Assembly (NCBI GenBank): GCA_000719105.1 | Contig: JODX01000024.1 | Span: forward strand, 25,669 to 89,668 | Reading direction: 5' to 3' | DNA: 64,000 bases | Source of the DNA: Streptomyces sclerotialus | GTDB lineage: Bacteria > Actinomycetota > Actinomycetes > Streptomycetales > Streptomycetaceae | In this document: piece by piece, positions 43,499 to 56,277 of the stretch | How positions within the stretch are numbered: the first letter of the stretch is position 1 | Layout: the number at the start of each line of letters is the position of its first letter | The notes under the pieces: generated by a model | The model's database searches: none | What the model was told of the DNA's origin: nothing | Seen by the model: the letters and a program-made list of their open reading frames with translations, nothing else | Position numbers and translations under genes: made by a program

Positions 43499-44155
43499 TC
43501 ACCAGCCCCGCGCGTGCCACTCCGGCAGCTGCGGGCGTTCCATGCCCAGCGTCGTGTCGTTGCCGTGGCCCGGGTAGACCCAGGTCTCGTCCGGAAGCGC
43601 GTCGAAGATCTTCGTCTCCACGTCGTGGATCAGGCTCGCGAAGGCCTTCGGGTCCTTGCGGGTGTTGCCCACACCGCCGGGGAACAGGCAGTCCCCCGTG
43701 AACACGTGCGGGTGCCCGTGCGGGTCGTCGTAGACGAGGACGATCGAGCCGGGTGTGTGGCCCACCAGGTGGCGTGCGGTGAGTGCGACGTGCCCCACCC
43801 GGATGGTGTCGCCGTCGTCGACCAGGACGTCGGTCGGCACCGGGATGCCGTCGGCGTCGTCCCGGCCCGCATACGTCCGTGCGCCCGTGACCGCCACGAC
43901 CTCGGCGAGCGCCTGCCAGTGGTCGCCGTGCCGATGGGTGGTGACGACGGACGTGATGCCGTCGTCACCGATCAGGGTGAGCAGCGTGCCGGCGTCGTTC
44001 GCCGCGTCGATCAGCAGCTGCTCGTCCGTGGCGCGGCAGCGCAGGAGATACGCGTTGTTGTCCATCGGGCCGACCGCGACCTTGGAGATCATCAGGTCCT
44101 GCAGTTCGTGCACGTCCGCCGGGCCGCCGGCCTTCACCGCTCCGCTGTACGTCAT
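43499..44155 (-). CDS. Metallo-beta-lactamase fold hydrolase (glyoxalase II-like)
   Basis: 218 residues. The zinc motif THRHGDHWQAL (H-x-H-x-D-H), HLVGHTPGSIVLVY, FTGDCLFPGGVG and the C-terminal YPGHGNDTT supply all expected ligands for two metals. The layout fits glyoxalase II or persulfide-dioxygenase-like hydrolases; the thiol substrate (perhaps a mycothiol thioester) is not determined. TAGACT precedes the ATG by 7 bases without a ribosome site, so the start is probably leaderless. Convergent with aroQ. Confidence 0.9.
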   Translation of the reverse strand: MTYSGAVKAGGPADVHELQDLMISKVAVGPMDNNAYLLRCRATDEQLLIDAANDAGTLLTLIGDDGITSVVTTHRHGDHWQALAEVVAVTGARTYAGRDDADGIPVPTDVLVDDGDTIRVGHVALTARHLVGHTPGSIVLVYDDPHGHPHVFTGDCLFPGGVGNTRKDPKAFASLIHDVETKIFDALPDETWVYPGHGNDTTLGMERPQLPEWHARGW

Positions 44156-44219
44156 GGCCGTCAGTCTAGGGCGGAGGCGGTACGGGGAGCAGGCCGTCGC
44201 CGGGCCGCGCGCGGGTGCC

Positions 44220-44906
44220 CTACAGCGGGGGCAGCGACGGCAGGGGGCCGCCCGAGACGTCGAGCCCGGTGCCGTCGCGCCGCCCGGACAGCCAGCCGAG
44301 CAGCGCGGGCGCCGGGCCGGTCACCGTCACCTCGGGCCCGGCGGCCTGCCTTCCCGTGCTCCACGCGCGCGTGCCGTCGGTCACCCGGGTGCACGGCACC
44401 TCGGGGTGCCCGGCGAAGCGTTCGGCGAGGAAGGCGGTCTCCCGCTCCGTGAACTCCTCGGGCAGGTCCTCCAGCTCGTACCCGATGCCCAGGTCGACGT
44501 GGTGCAGCTCGACCTCCACCCATCGCCGGAACGGCACCCGGGACGCGGAGTCCTTCACCCCGTTGCGCAGCTCCAGGGTGCGGGACCAGTCCTGGGGCGC
44601 GGCCGCCGTGTCCTGGAAGCGGGCCGCGCTGTCCCGTACGTCGGCGAGCTGGGCGTCCAGGGGGCGCGGCGCGTCCCGCTCGATGTCGGCGTCCCGCGCC
44701 TCCGCGGACGCGTACATGGGGCGCCCCTCGAAGACGTTCACCAGGGCGTCGGCGTTGCGGGCGAGGTGGGCGAGGACGTGTCCCCGGGTCCAGCCGGGCA
44801 GCCGTGAGGCCTCGGTCACGGCGGTGTCGTCCAGTGCGGCGGCCGCGGTGAGGAGCCGCTCGGTGGCGTCGCGTACAGAGGCCAGGTCGCGCGCGTGATC
44901 CATCAT
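44220..44906 (-). CDS. Maleylpyruvate isomerase family, mycothiol-dependent type (DinB-like fold)
   Basis: 228 residues. The N-terminal four-helix domain has LPGWTRGHVLAHLARNADAL and WVEVELHHVDLGIGYE, which supply the metal-binding histidines and acid of mycothiol-dependent maleylpyruvate isomerases. The C-terminal part is an SCP2-like domain (LLGWLSGRRDG). The reaction here is unknown. TAGGGT is 7 bases before the ATG (44914-44919, minus strand), indicating a leaderless start. It lies upstream of and divergent from uvrA. Confidence 0.85.
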   Translation of the reverse strand: MMDHARDLASVRDATERLLTAAAALDDTAVTEASRLPGWTRGHVLAHLARNADALVNVFEGRPMYASAEARDADIERDAPRPLDAQLADVRDSAARFQDTAAAPQDWSRTLELRNGVKDSASRVPFRRWVEVELHHVDLGIGYELEDLPEEFTERETAFLAERFAGHPEVPCTRVTDGTRAWSTGRQAAGPEVTVTGPAPALLGWLSGRRDGTGLDVSGGPLPSLPPL

Positions 44907-45051
44907 GCGGCCGACCCTAGCCCGCGCCACGCGACCGGGTGAAGGATGTCGATGATCCCGGTAAATCGAATGCGCGTGCTATAAGGTCGTGGGTGGCGCC
45001 GGGCATTTTGGAAGGCCCGGGATTGTTGTGAACGGGGAAACAGGACCGGCG

Positions 45052-45074
45052 CTGTCAGTGGCTCCCCCTAGTCT
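45052..45074 (+). promoter_or_regulatory. RecA-independent (PafBC-type) DNA-damage promoter of uvrA
   Basis: CTGTCAGTG (45052-45060), 8-base spacer GCTCCCCC, TAGTCT (45069-45074). Matches tTGTCRgtg-N8-TAnnnT at all but the first position. Unlike the uvrB, uvrC and ogt copies it leaves a leader of about 50 bases before the GTG start. A second possible promoter with TATAAG lies near 44980. Confidence 0.8.
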
Positions 45075-45129
45075 GGAATCGACGGGGGCCCCGCCCCTGT
45101 CTCTTCACTCAAGAAAGGTGCGGACCGGC

Positions 45130-48111
<2,982 letters not shown>

Positions 48112-48140
48112 CGGGAACGGCCGGTACGGTCGGCGAACGT

Positions 48141-48180
48141 GCGGCGCCCCGGGGACTCTTCCCGGGGCGCCGCGGTTTTC
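48141..48180 (+). terminator. Intrinsic terminator after uvrA
   Basis: A 13-bp perfect GC stem (48141-48153 with 48161-48173) with a 7-base loop, followed by GGTTTTC: a textbook rho-independent terminator with a short T-run. Confidence 0.92.
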
Positions 48181-48214
48181 GCCGATCAGCTCGCTCGGTA
48201 GGTCCGGCGGGTCG

Positions 48215-49126
48215 TCACGGACCTTCCAGCTCGGCCGCGTACGGCGGCTCCGCGCCCGCCCGGGAGCAGGTGATCGCGGCCGCGCGGGTGGCGAATCGCA
48301 GGAGGCCGGTCCAGTCGGCGGGCGACAAGGCGGACAGCGCGGCGGGGGAGAGGGCATCGCGCGCGGCCAGGCCGTGCAGGAGGGCTGCGTTGACCGTGTC
48401 ACCGGCGCCGATGGTGTCGACGACCTCCACCTCCTCCCCGGGGACCGGGTGGACGGCGCCGTCACGGGTGAAGGCGGTCAGCCCGTCGCCGCCCTGAGTG
48501 ATCACGACGGCCGACGGACCGGCGGCCAGCCACTCGCGCGGCGTGCCGCCCAGCCACTCCGCGTCCTCCACGGAGAGCTTGAGCAGCGACACATAGGGCA
48601 GCCAGCTCTTGAACCGGGCCCGGTAGGCGTCCGCGTCCGGGATGAGGCCGGCCCGGATGTTCGGGTCCAGCGCGGTGAAGACGCCGCGCTCGGCCGCGGT
48701 CCGCATCAGCTCCTCGTACGCGCTCGCGCCGGGTTCCAGGACGAGCGAACAGGTACCGAAGGACACCGCCCCGGTGCCCTCCGGCAGCCGGCCGGGCGCC
48801 TCGAAGAGACGGTCCGCCGTGCCCTCGACGTAGAAGGAGTACGCGGCCGAGCCGTCCTCGTCGAGCGAGGCCACGGCGAGGGTCGTCGGCTCCGGCCCGC
48901 GCTGCACGGACGCGACGTCGACACCCGCCGCGCGCAGTCCCTCCAGCAGTGCCTCGCCGAACGCGTCGCGCGAGACACGGGAGAAGAAGGCCGTGGGCGA
49001 GCCGAGACGGCCCAGCGCGACGGCCGTGTTGTAGGGGCCGCCGCCCCGCGCGGGCCGCAGGTCCGCGAGCGCACCCGCCCCTTGCGGTACCAGGTCGATC
49101 AGTGCCTCACCGGCGACGACGATCAC
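48215..49126 (-). CDS. PfkB family carbohydrate kinase (fructokinase-like)
   Basis: 303 residues. GEALIDLVPQG and ARGGGPYNTAVALGRLG form the substrate-binding side; the C-terminal VDTIGAGDTVNAALLHGLAA holds the anion hole and catalytic Asp. The GGGPYN variant is typical of fructokinases and related sugar kinases. The substrate is uncertain. GTG 49126 was chosen because AAGGA precedes it; longer frames lack similarity. The neighbouring uvrA terminator separates it from the repair genes. Confidence 0.88.
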   Translation of the reverse strand: MIVVAGEALIDLVPQGAGALADLRPARGGGPYNTAVALGRLGSPTAFFSRVSRDAFGEALLEGLRAAGVDVASVQRGPEPTTLAVASLDEDGSAAYSFYVEGTADRLFEAPGRLPEGTGAVSFGTCSLVLEPGASAYEELMRTAAERGVFTALDPNIRAGLIPDADAYRARFKSWLPYVSLLKLSVEDAEWLGGTPREWLAAGPSAVVITQGGDGLTAFTRDGAVHPVPGEEVEVVDTIGAGDTVNAALLHGLAARDALSPAALSALSPADWTGLLRFATRAAAITCSRAGAEPPYAAELEGP

Positions 49127-49264
49127 AGGAGTGTCCTTCCTTGGGCAGCTGCGCGGTTCCAGGACCCCCATTCTTCAGTCTCCGGTCTTCTTCAGGCCCC
49201 GGATCACGGATCACGGACTCCACGAACGTCCGTGCAGGCGCTCACGCGCGCGTACGTGCACCCG

Positions 49265-50221
49265 TCACTCCCACTCCCACCCGATGCCGAGGATCCCCGA
49301 GCGCACACGTGGCTCGACGAGGTGGACCGAGCGGTGCCGGGAGCTCAGCGCGAGCTCCCGGTGGCCGCTGCGCGGGGCCGCCGGGGTGTGCTGCGTGAAC
49401 CGGTGGCAGCGCGCCGGCAGGGACTGCTCGTCGAAGCGCACCTGGAGCACGTACTGCCCGCCCGTGCAGCCGAACCCGCGGACGTACTCGCGCGACGTGC
49501 CGGCCGTGCCGTCCTCGACGGCGTACCGGAAGAGGAAGGTGTCGCCGATGCGCAGCCGCACGTCGAAGAGCAGCTCGGCGACGAGCACCCCGGTGTCGTG
49601 GTGCCAGCGCACACGCCCGGTCCGGCAGTTCTCCAGCGCGCGCACCGACATGCGTTCCGGCACGCAGCCCGGGTCGCCGTGGTGCACGGCCACATAGCGG
49701 TCCACACCGTCCCGGTGGGCGCGCACGATGTGGTGGGACTCGCGGCTCAGCAGTTCGCGGCGCGCGCCGATCCGCACCCGCTCGTGGTGGCCGATGGTCT
49801 GCAGCCCGCCCTCCGGTGACGCCTCCAGCTCGTCCAGGAGCCGCTCCAGTACGCCCGAGGCCGCCACCAGGGAACGGTACGAGCGGCCGGCCGGGCGGTC
49901 CGGGGACGGGCGCTCGTCGGCCCCGGCGAGCAGGCGGATCAGCGACTCGTCCGGGAGGTGGAGGATCTCCTCCAGAGCACGTACGGCCCGCAGCGACTCG
50001 GGGCGCTGCGGGCGCCGGGCGCCCTGCTGCCAGTAGCTCAGGCTCGTCACGCCGACCCTGACCCCGTAGCGGGACAGGTGGTGCTGGACACGCTGCAGCG
50101 GCAGCCCCCGTGCGGCGATCGCGGCCCGCAGTGCGACATGGAAGGGGCCGCCCTGCAGGGCCGACGCCAGTTCCGCCGTGCCTGCGGTGCCGACGTCCGC
50201 GTGCTCTGTGCCGTGCCGCAT
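49265..50221 (-). CDS. Helix-turn-helix DNA-binding protein of unknown role
   Basis: 318 residues. The N-terminal XRE-like helix-turn-helix is ~28-75 (LPLQRVQHHLSRYGVRVGVT then SLSYWQQGARRPQRPES). The middle and C-terminal parts are beta-rich and mixed (VRIGARRELLSRESHHIVRA, VLVAELLFDVRLRIGDTFLF), unlike DUF5753 regulators. Such proteins are common in Streptomyces but uncharacterised. ATG 50221 has GAGAGG about 8 bases upstream. No obvious palindromic operator was found in the 400 bases separating it from uvrC. Confidence 0.72.
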   Translation of the reverse strand: MRHGTEHADVGTAGTAELASALQGGPFHVALRAAIAARGLPLQRVQHHLSRYGVRVGVTSLSYWQQGARRPQRPESLRAVRALEEILHLPDESLIRLLAGADERPSPDRPAGRSYRSLVAASGVLERLLDELEASPEGGLQTIGHHERVRIGARRELLSRESHHIVRAHRDGVDRYVAVHHGDPGCVPERMSVRALENCRTGRVRWHHDTGVLVAELLFDVRLRIGDTFLFRYAVEDGTAGTSREYVRGFGCTGGQYVLQVRFDEQSLPARCHRFTQHTPAAPRSGHRELALSSRHRSVHLVEPRVRSGILGIGWEWE

Positions 50222-50652
50222 GCAGAAACCTCTCTGTGAGGGAGCGCGATGGCTGGTCAGACCGTTCGCGAGGGTCGACCGGGGTGTCACCGGAGCGTCC
50301 GGGAGGGCTCGGGCACGCCCTTCAGGGCTGTGGACGGCCCCGAGTCATCCCGCATTGAAGCGTGTTGACCATGCGCCGACAACACCGGCAGCGCAACACC
50401 GGCCTCACTTCGCACGGGGCCGGAAGCCGTGCTTCCGGCCCCGGCCGAACAGGCGCAGGGCGGGCCGGAAGCGCCCACTTGCGCCGGATTCCGCCGCCCG
50501 GACGGACGGTGGCCGGTTCCTCGGAGCGGTCCGGGGGCGGGCCGGGGAGGCGGATGACGACGGCCAAAACACAGCGTGTCGCGCCGCGCTCACGGCCACC
50601 GGACCATCCCGTTCCGCAAGGACGCCGGGTCACCGTCCACAGGGCCGCCGCG
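50222..50652. other. 431-base region between the HTH gene and the uvrC promoter
   Basis: No gene is supported. Several open frames cross it in all directions, which is normal for this GC content. It is rich in short gccgg/ccggc inverted repeats but contains no strong hairpin or repeat array. It presumably carries the promoter of the divergent HTH gene. Confidence 0.4.
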
Positions 50653-50675
50653 ATGTCAGTCGCCGCCAGTAGGGT
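50653..50675 (+). promoter_or_regulatory. RecA-independent (PafBC-type) DNA-damage promoter of uvrC and its operon
   Basis: ATGTCAGTC (50653-50661), 8-base spacer GCCGCCAG, TAGGGT (50670-50675), then 7 bases to ATG 50683. It differs from tTGTCRgtg at the first and last lower-conservation positions; the -10 is ideal. Confidence 0.78.
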
Positions 50676-50682
50676 GTCTGAC

Positions 50683-52827
50683 ATGGCCGACCCCTCCAGC
50701 TACCGCCCCAAGCCGGGAGAGATCCCGGACTCACCCGGGGTCTACCGGTTCCGCGACGAGCACCGCCGGGTGATCTACGTCGGGAAGGCGAAGAGCCTGC
50801 GCCAGCGCCTGGCGAACTACTTCCAGGACCTGGCGAGCCTCCACCCGCGCACCCGCACCATGGTCACCACGGCCGCGTCCGTGGAGTGGACGGTGGTGTC
50901 CACGGAGGTGGAGGCCCTCCAGCTGGAGTACTCCTGGATCAAGGAGTTCGACCCCCGGTTCAACGTCAAGTACCGCGACGACAAGAGCTACCCGTACCTC
51001 GCGGTGACGATGAACGAGCAGTTCCCGCGCGTGCAGGTGATGCGCGGCCACAAGAAGAAGGGCGTGCGCTACTTCGGCCCGTACGCGCATGCGTGGGCCA
51101 TCCGCGACACCGTCGACCTGCTGCTGCGCGTCTTCCCCGTACGCACCTGCTCGGCCGGCGTCTTCAAGAACGCCACCCGCACCGGCCGCCCCTGCCTGCT
51201 GGGCTACATCGGCAAGTGCTCCGCCCCCTGCGTCGAGCGGGTCTCCGCCGAGGACCACCGGGAGCTGGCCGAGGAGTTCTGCGACTTCATGGCCGGCCGC
51301 ACGGGCACGTACATCCGCCGCCTCGAGGCCCGGATGACGGAGGCCGCGGAGGAGATGGAGTACGAGCGGGCGGCCCGCCTGCGCGACGACATCGAGGCCC
51401 TGAAGAAGGCCATGGAGAAGAACGCGGTCGTGCTCGCCGACGCGACCGACGCCGACCTGATCGCGGTCGCCGAGGACGAGCTGGAAGCGGCCGTGCAGAT
51501 CTTCCACGTCCGCGGCGGACGGGTGCGCGGCCAGCGCGGCTGGGTCACCGACAAGGTCGAGGCGGTCAGCACCGGCGACCTCGTCGAGCACGCCCTCCAG
51601 CAGCTCTACGGCGAGGAGACCGGCGACTCCGTGCCCAAGGAGGTCCTGGTCCCGGCGCTGCCCGATCCCGTGGAGCCCGTTCAGGAGTGGCTCACCGGCC
51701 GCCGCGGCGCGGGCGTCTCGCTGCGCATCCCGCAGCGTGGCGACAAGAGAGCGCTCATGGAGACCGTGCGGCGCAACGCCCAGCAGTCGCTCGTGCTCCA
51801 CAAGACCAAGCGGGCCTCCGACCTGACCACCCGCTCGCGCGCCCTGGAGGAGATCGCCGACGCCCTCGACCTGGACGGCGCCCCCCTCCGGATCGAGTGC
51901 TACGACATCTCGCACCTCCAGGGTGAGGACGTGGTGGCGTCCATGGTCGTGTTCGAGGACGGTCTGGCCCGCAAGAGCGAGTACCGGCGGTTCCAGATCA
52001 GGGGTTTCGAGGGCCAGGACGACGTCCGCTCCATGCACGAGGTGATCACCCGCCGCTTCAAGCGGTACCTCGCCGAGAAGGAGCGGACCGGCGAGTGGGC
52101 GGAAGCCGACGCCGACGCCGAGGAGCCGGCCGCCGCGGAAGGGCGGCCCAAGGAAGAGGACGGCCGTCCCAAGCGCTTCGCCTACCCGCCCCAGCTCGTC
52201 GTCGTGGACGGCGGACAGCCCCAGGTCGCCGCCGCCCGCAGAGCCCTCGACGAGCTCGGCATCGACGACATCGCCGTGTGCGGGCTGGCCAAGCGCCTGG
52301 AGGAGGTATGGGTACCCGGCGAGGACGACCCGGTCGTCCTGCCCCGCACCAGCGAGGGCCTGTACCTGCTGCAGCGCGTCCGTGACGAGGCCCACCGCTT
52401 CGCGATCACCTACCAGCGCACCAAGCGGTCCAAGCGCTTCCGGTCGAGCCCCCTGGACGACGTGCCGGGCCTCGGTGAGACCCGCAAACAGGCGCTGATC
52501 AAGCACTTCGGCTCGGTGAAGAAGCTGCGGTCCGCGACGATCGACCAGATCTGCGAAGTCCCCGGCATAGGCCGCAAGACGGCGGAGAACGTCGCCGTGG
52601 CCCTGGCCGAGGCGGCTCCGGCCGCACCCGCTGTGAACACGGCGACCGGAGAGATCATTGATGACGAGGGGCCCGGTACGACGGCCGGTCCCCCGGACGA
52701 TGAGGAGCCCACCGGAACGTCGGCGGCGGGTCCCTCGGACGGCGGGGAGACCGGTGCGACGGCGGGCCCCTCGGGGGAACCCGTGTCCGCGGGTTCCCCG
52801 GACGGACGACGGGGGCAGGAGAGATGA
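50683..52827 (+). CDS. uvrC: Excinuclease ABC subunit C
   Basis: 714 residues. Dual endonuclease of nucleotide-excision repair. The GIY-YIG domain is at ~14-95 ([27 protein letters not shown]) with catalytic Arg and Glu. A UVR motif is near 215-250 ([17 protein letters not shown]). The RNase H-like 3' nuclease is ~395-560 ([32 protein letters not shown]), and a C-terminal helix-hairpin-helix pair follows ([31 protein letters not shown]). The last ~65 residues are a Gly/Thr/Pro/acid-rich tail. The start was set by homology and promoter position (leaderless). The stop overlaps rapZ by 4 bases. Confidence 0.97.
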   Translation: MADPSSYRPKPGEIPDSPGVYRFRDEHRRVIYVGKAKSLRQRLANYFQDLASLHPRTRTMVTTAASVEWTVVSTEVEALQLEYSWIKEFDPRFNVKYRDDKSYPYLAVTMNEQFPRVQVMRGHKKKGVRYFGPYAHAWAIRDTVDLLLRVFPVRTCSAGVFKNATRTGRPCLLGYIGKCSAPCVERVSAEDHRELAEEFCDFMAGRTGTYIRRLEARMTEAAEEMEYERAARLRDDIEALKKAMEKNAVVLADATDADLIAVAEDELEAAVQIFHVRGGRVRGQRGWVTDKVEAVSTGDLVEHALQQLYGEETGDSVPKEVLVPALPDPVEPVQEWLTGRRGAGVSLRIPQRGDKRALMETVRRNAQQSLVLHKTKRASDLTTRSRALEEIADALDLDGAPLRIECYDISHLQGEDVVASMVVFEDGLARKSEYRRFQIRGFEGQDDVRSMHEVITRRFKRYLAEKERTGEWAEADADAEEPAAAEGRPKEEDGRPKRFAYPPQLVVVDGGQPQVAAARRALDELGIDDIAVCGLAKRLEEVWVPGEDDPVVLPRTSEGLYLLQRVRDEAHRFAITYQRTKRSKRFRSSPLDDVPGLGETRKQALIKHFGSVKKLRSATIDQICEVPGIGRKTAENVAVALAEAAPAAPAVNTATGEIIDDEGPGTTAGPPDDEEPTGTSAAGPSDGGETGATAGPSGEPVSAGSPDGRRGQER

Positions 52828-53888
52828 CCGAGCGCGACGAGCGAAAAGACGAGTACGGAGACGGGCGCGAGGTGGACGGGCGGCAGCGCGAGGAGCGCTC
52901 GGCACGGCGGCTCGAGGACGCCCACGGCGACGTGGGCGGACGAACCGCACGGCATCCCGCGCCGGCGTCCCGGGAAGACGGAGCACATGTGAGTACGGGC
53001 ATCGAAGCGACGGGCTTCCCCGACGCGGCCATCCCCGAGCTGGTGATCATTTCCGGCATGTCCGGCGCGGGCCGGTCGACCGCGGCCAAGTGCCTGGAGG
53101 ACCTCGGCTGGTTCGTCGTCGACAACCTGCCGCCCGCGCTGATCCCCACCATGGTGGAGCTCGGCGCCCGTTCCCAGGGAAACGTGGCGCGGATCGCGGT
53201 CGTCGTCGACGTCCGCGGCCGCCGTTTCTTCGACAACCTCCGTGAGTCCCTCGCGGACCTGGAGGCCCGGCACGTCACCCGGCGGATCGTCTTCCTGGAG
53301 TCCTCGGACGACGCCCTGGTGCGCCGCTTCGAATCCGTGCGCCGCCCGCACCCCCTCCAGGGCGACGGCCGCATCGTCGACGGCATCGCCGCCGAGCGCG
53401 AACTGCTGCGCGAGCTGCGTGGCGACGCCGACCTGGTGATCGACACCTCCTCCCTGAACGTGCACGAGCTGCGCGCCAAGATGGACGCCCAGTTCGCCGG
53501 CGAGGAGGAGCCCGAGCTGCGGGCCACCGTCATGTCCTTCGGCTTCAAGTACGGCCTGCCGGTCGACGCCGACCTGGTCGTGGACATGCGGTTCCTGCCC
53601 AACCCGCACTGGGTTCCCGAGCTGCGCCCGTACACCGGCCTCAACGAGGAGGTGTCGGCGTACGTCTACAGCCAGCCCGGCGCCAAGGAGTTCCTCGACC
53701 GCTACTCCGAGCTGCTCCAGCTCATCGCCGCCGGATACCGCCGCGAGGGCAAGCGGTACGTGACCATCGCGGTCGGCTGCACCGGCGGCAAGCACCGCTC
53801 GGTCGCCACCGCCGAGAAGCTCGCCGCCCGGCTGTCCTCCCAGGGCGTGGAGACCGTGGTCGTGCACCGGGACATGGGCCGCGAATGA
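52824..53888 (+). CDS. rapZ: RapZ/YvcJ family nucleotide-binding protein
   Basis: 354 residues. In E. coli RapZ senses glucosamine 6-phosphate and guides small-RNA decay; in Streptomyces its role is open. The P-loop reads GMSGAGRST: the usual Lys is Arg. Conserved [36 protein letters not shown] and the C-terminal [20 protein letters not shown] are intact. ATG 52824 overlaps the uvrC stop (ATGA) and adds a 55-residue charged extension. An internal GTG 52989 with CGGAG 5 bases upstream would give the standard-length protein. Confidence 0.93.
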   Translation: MTERDERKDEYGDGREVDGRQREERSARRLEDAHGDVGGRTARHPAPASREDGAHVSTGIEATGFPDAAIPELVIISGMSGAGRSTAAKCLEDLGWFVVDNLPPALIPTMVELGARSQGNVARIAVVVDVRGRRFFDNLRESLADLEARHVTRRIVFLESSDDALVRRFESVRRPHPLQGDGRIVDGIAAERELLRELRGDADLVIDTSSLNVHELRAKMDAQFAGEEEPELRATVMSFGFKYGLPVDADLVVDMRFLPNPHWVPELRPYTGLNEEVSAYVYSQPGAKEFLDRYSELLQLIAAGYRREGKRYVTIAVGCTGGKHRSVATAEKLAARLSSQGVETVVVHRDMGRE

Positions 53889-54970
53889 CCGGACGCACAT
53901 TGCGGCTGAGCAGGCTGCGGCGGGTCGTCCCCGAGGGCCGCGGAGGCAGACCCGCCGAGGCACGTGAACCACGCGAGGCACGCGGCGGCCGGCCGCGCCG
54001 CCGCGGCGCCCAGCCCAAGGTCGTCGCGCTCGGCGGCGGCATGGGCCTGTCCGCCTCGCTCGCCGCCCTGCGCCGGATCACCGGCGACCTCACCGCCGTC
54101 GTCACCGTGGCCGACGACGGCGGCTCCAGCGGGCGCCTGCGTGACGAGCTGGGCGTGCTCCCGCCCGGTGACCTGCGCAAGGCGCTGGCCGCGCTGTGCG
54201 GCGACGACGACTGGGGCCAGACCTGGGCGCGGGTCATCCAGCACCGCTTCCAGTCCCAGGGCGACCTGCACGAGCACGCGGTCGGCAATCTGCTGATCGT
54301 CGCCCTGTGGGAACAGCTCGGCGACCACGTCCAGGCCCTCGACCTGGTCGGCAAGCTGCTGGGCGCGCACGGGCGCGTGCTGCCCATGTCCGCCGTACCC
54401 CTGGAGCTCCAGGCGCTGGTCAAGGGGCACGACCCGGACCGCCCGGACGACATCGACACCGTACGGGGGCAGGCGACCGTCGCCCTCACGGGCGGTGAGG
54501 TGCAGTCCGTGCACCTGGTGCCGCACGACCCGCCCGCCGTCCCCGAGGCCGTCGAGGCGGTCCTCGACGCGGACTGGGTGGTTCTCGGCCCCGGCTCCTG
54601 GTTCTCCTCGGTCATTCCGCACCTGCTCGTGCCCGAGCTGCTGGACGCCCTCACACAGACCAAGGCGCGCCGCGTACTGCCCCTGAACCTCGCCCCGCAG
54701 CCCGGAGAAACCGAGGGCTTCTCCCCGCAGCGTCATTTGGAGGTTTTGGCACGACACGCCCCTAAACTCGCCCTGGACGTGGTGCTGGCCGACACGGCAG
54801 CCGTGCCCGACCGGGAGTCGCTCACCGAGGCCGCCAAGCGGTTCGGGGCGGCGGTCGAGCTGGCGCCGGTGGCCAGGACCGACGGGACTCCGCGGCACGA
54901 CCCGGAGCTGTTGGCCGCCGCGTACGACCGTATTTTTCGGATGCATGGAAGGATCGGCCCATGGCGATGA
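53885..54970 (+). CDS. yvcK: YvcK/CofD-like gluconeogenesis factor
   Basis: 361 residues. After a ~45-residue basic, disordered N-terminus comes the CofD-like fold: [49 protein letters not shown] and [18 protein letters not shown], which form the UDP-sugar binding site known in Bacillus YvcK. In firmicutes and actinobacteria it affects wall synthesis and carbon use. It overlaps rapZ by 4 bases and whiA by 10 bases, so all four genes are one translational unit. Confidence 0.94.
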   Translation: MTGRTLRLSRLRRVVPEGRGGRPAEAREPREARGGRPRRRGAQPKVVALGGGMGLSASLAALRRITGDLTAVVTVADDGGSSGRLRDELGVLPPGDLRKALAALCGDDDWGQTWARVIQHRFQSQGDLHEHAVGNLLIVALWEQLGDHVQALDLVGKLLGAHGRVLPMSAVPLELQALVKGHDPDRPDDIDTVRGQATVALTGGEVQSVHLVPHDPPAVPEAVEAVLDADWVVLGPGSWFSSVIPHLLVPELLDALTQTKARRVLPLNLAPQPGETEGFSPQRHLEVLARHAPKLALDVVLADTAAVPDRESLTEAAKRFGAAVELAPVARTDGTPRHDPELLAAAYDRIFRMHGRIGPWR

Positions 54971-55950
54971 CGGCAGCGGTGAAGGACGAGATCTCCCGGC
55001 TACCCGTCACCCGGACCTGCTGCAGAAAGGCGGAGGTCTCGGCGATCCTGCGGTTCGCGGGCGGGTTGCACCTGGTGAGCGGCCGCATCGTGATCGAGGC
55101 GGAGCTGGACACGGCCATGGCCGCGCGCCGGCTCAAGCGCGACATCCTGGAGATCTTCGGCCACAGCTCCGAGCTGATCGTCATGGCGCCCGGCGGACTG
55201 CGCCGCGGCTCCCGTTACGTGGTGCGCGTGGTCGCGGGCGGTGATCAGCTGGCCCGCCAGACCGGCCTCGTCGACGGCCGGGGCCGCCCGATCCGCGGCC
55301 TGCCCCCGCAGGTCGTCTCCGGGGCCACCTGTGACGCGGAGGCCGCCTGGCGCGGTGCCTTCCTGGCGCACGGCTCGCTCACCGAGCCCGGCCGCTCCTC
55401 CTCCCTGGAGGTCACCTGCCCCGGGCCGGAGGCCGCGCTCGCGCTGGTGGGCGCCGCCCGTCGGCTGTCGATCGCCGCGAAGGCCCGCGAGGTGCGCGGG
55501 GTGGACCGGGTCGTCGTCCGCGACGGGGACGCCATCGGCGCGCTCCTCACCCGCCTCGGCGCCCACGAGTCCGTGCTGGCCTGGGAGGAACGGCGGATGC
55601 GCCGCGAGGTCCGCGCCACCGCCAACCGCCTCGCCAACTTCGACGACGCGAACCTGCGCCGCTCCGCGCGCGCGGCCGTCGCCGCCGGTGCCCGCGTGCA
55701 GCGCGCCCTGGAGATCCTCGGCGACGAGGTCCCCGAGCACCTCGCGGCGGCCGGACGGCTGCGCATGGAGCACAAGCAGGCCTCCCTGGAGGAACTGGGC
55801 GCACTCGCCGACCCGCCGCTGACCAAGGACGCCGTGGCGGGCCGTATCCGCCGGCTGCTGGCCATGGCCGACAAGCGGGCCGCCGACCTCGGCATCCCGG
55901 GCACGGAGGCCAACCTCTCCGAGGAGCTGGCCGACAACCTGGCGGGCTGA
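54961..55950 (+). CDS. whiA: Sporulation transcription factor WhiA
   Basis: 329 residues. The LAGLIDADG-like N-terminal domain spans ~20-200 ([40 protein letters not shown]) and lacks homing-nuclease acids. A C-terminal helix-turn-helix is at ~235-310 ([20 protein letters not shown], then [20 protein letters not shown] and IRRLLAMA). With WhiB it directs sporulation septation genes in Streptomyces. It begins 10 bases inside yvcK. A hairpin terminator lies 82 bases downstream. Confidence 0.97.
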   Translation: MAMTAAVKDEISRLPVTRTCCRKAEVSAILRFAGGLHLVSGRIVIEAELDTAMAARRLKRDILEIFGHSSELIVMAPGGLRRGSRYVVRVVAGGDQLARQTGLVDGRGRPIRGLPPQVVSGATCDAEAAWRGAFLAHGSLTEPGRSSSLEVTCPGPEAALALVGAARRLSIAAKAREVRGVDRVVVRDGDAIGALLTRLGAHESVLAWEERRMRREVRATANRLANFDDANLRRSARAAVAAGARVQRALEILGDEVPEHLAAAGRLRMEHKQASLEELGALADPPLTKDAVAGRIRRLLAMADKRAADLGIPGTEANLSEELADNLAG

Positions 55951-56277
55951 GAGCCTCTGTCCTCTCCCCGGCCCGGCGCCTGAGCCCCGGGCCCCGGTCC
56001 CGACGCTCGCCCCTCACCGGCGGGAATGCTCCCGGGGCCCTCGGGCTCTCGGGCCCCGGCCGGGGCGGAGTGCGGTGCGCCGCGGTACGGCAGGCGGGCG
56101 TCTCCCGGCGCACCGTCAACACACCTGTCCGAACCCCCACTTGAGAGACGCCGACTCGCGCATGAGTCTGCCCGTAGGAGGGCCGCGGCCCGCCCCGAGG
56201 CACCCTTGACTTGACCATGGACTGTCATCAGCCTGGCATCTGTTCGCTGCTGTGGCGAACCACTGCAAGGGGGGCAC
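55951..56277. other. 327-base gap between whiA and the M14 carboxypeptidase
   Basis: It holds a perfect 9-bp hairpin (CCGGGGCCC at 56032-56040 with GGGCCCCGG at 56051-56059), the probable whiA terminator. A TTGACTTGACC near 56207 may be the -35 of the carboxypeptidase promoter. AAGGGGGG lies just before the ATG. No gene is supported. Confidence 0.6.

Noticed and set aside
45028..45045. Possible LexA box before uvrA
   Set aside because: GAAC is followed by four bases and AAAC, not GTTC. The half-sites do not form the LexA palindrome.
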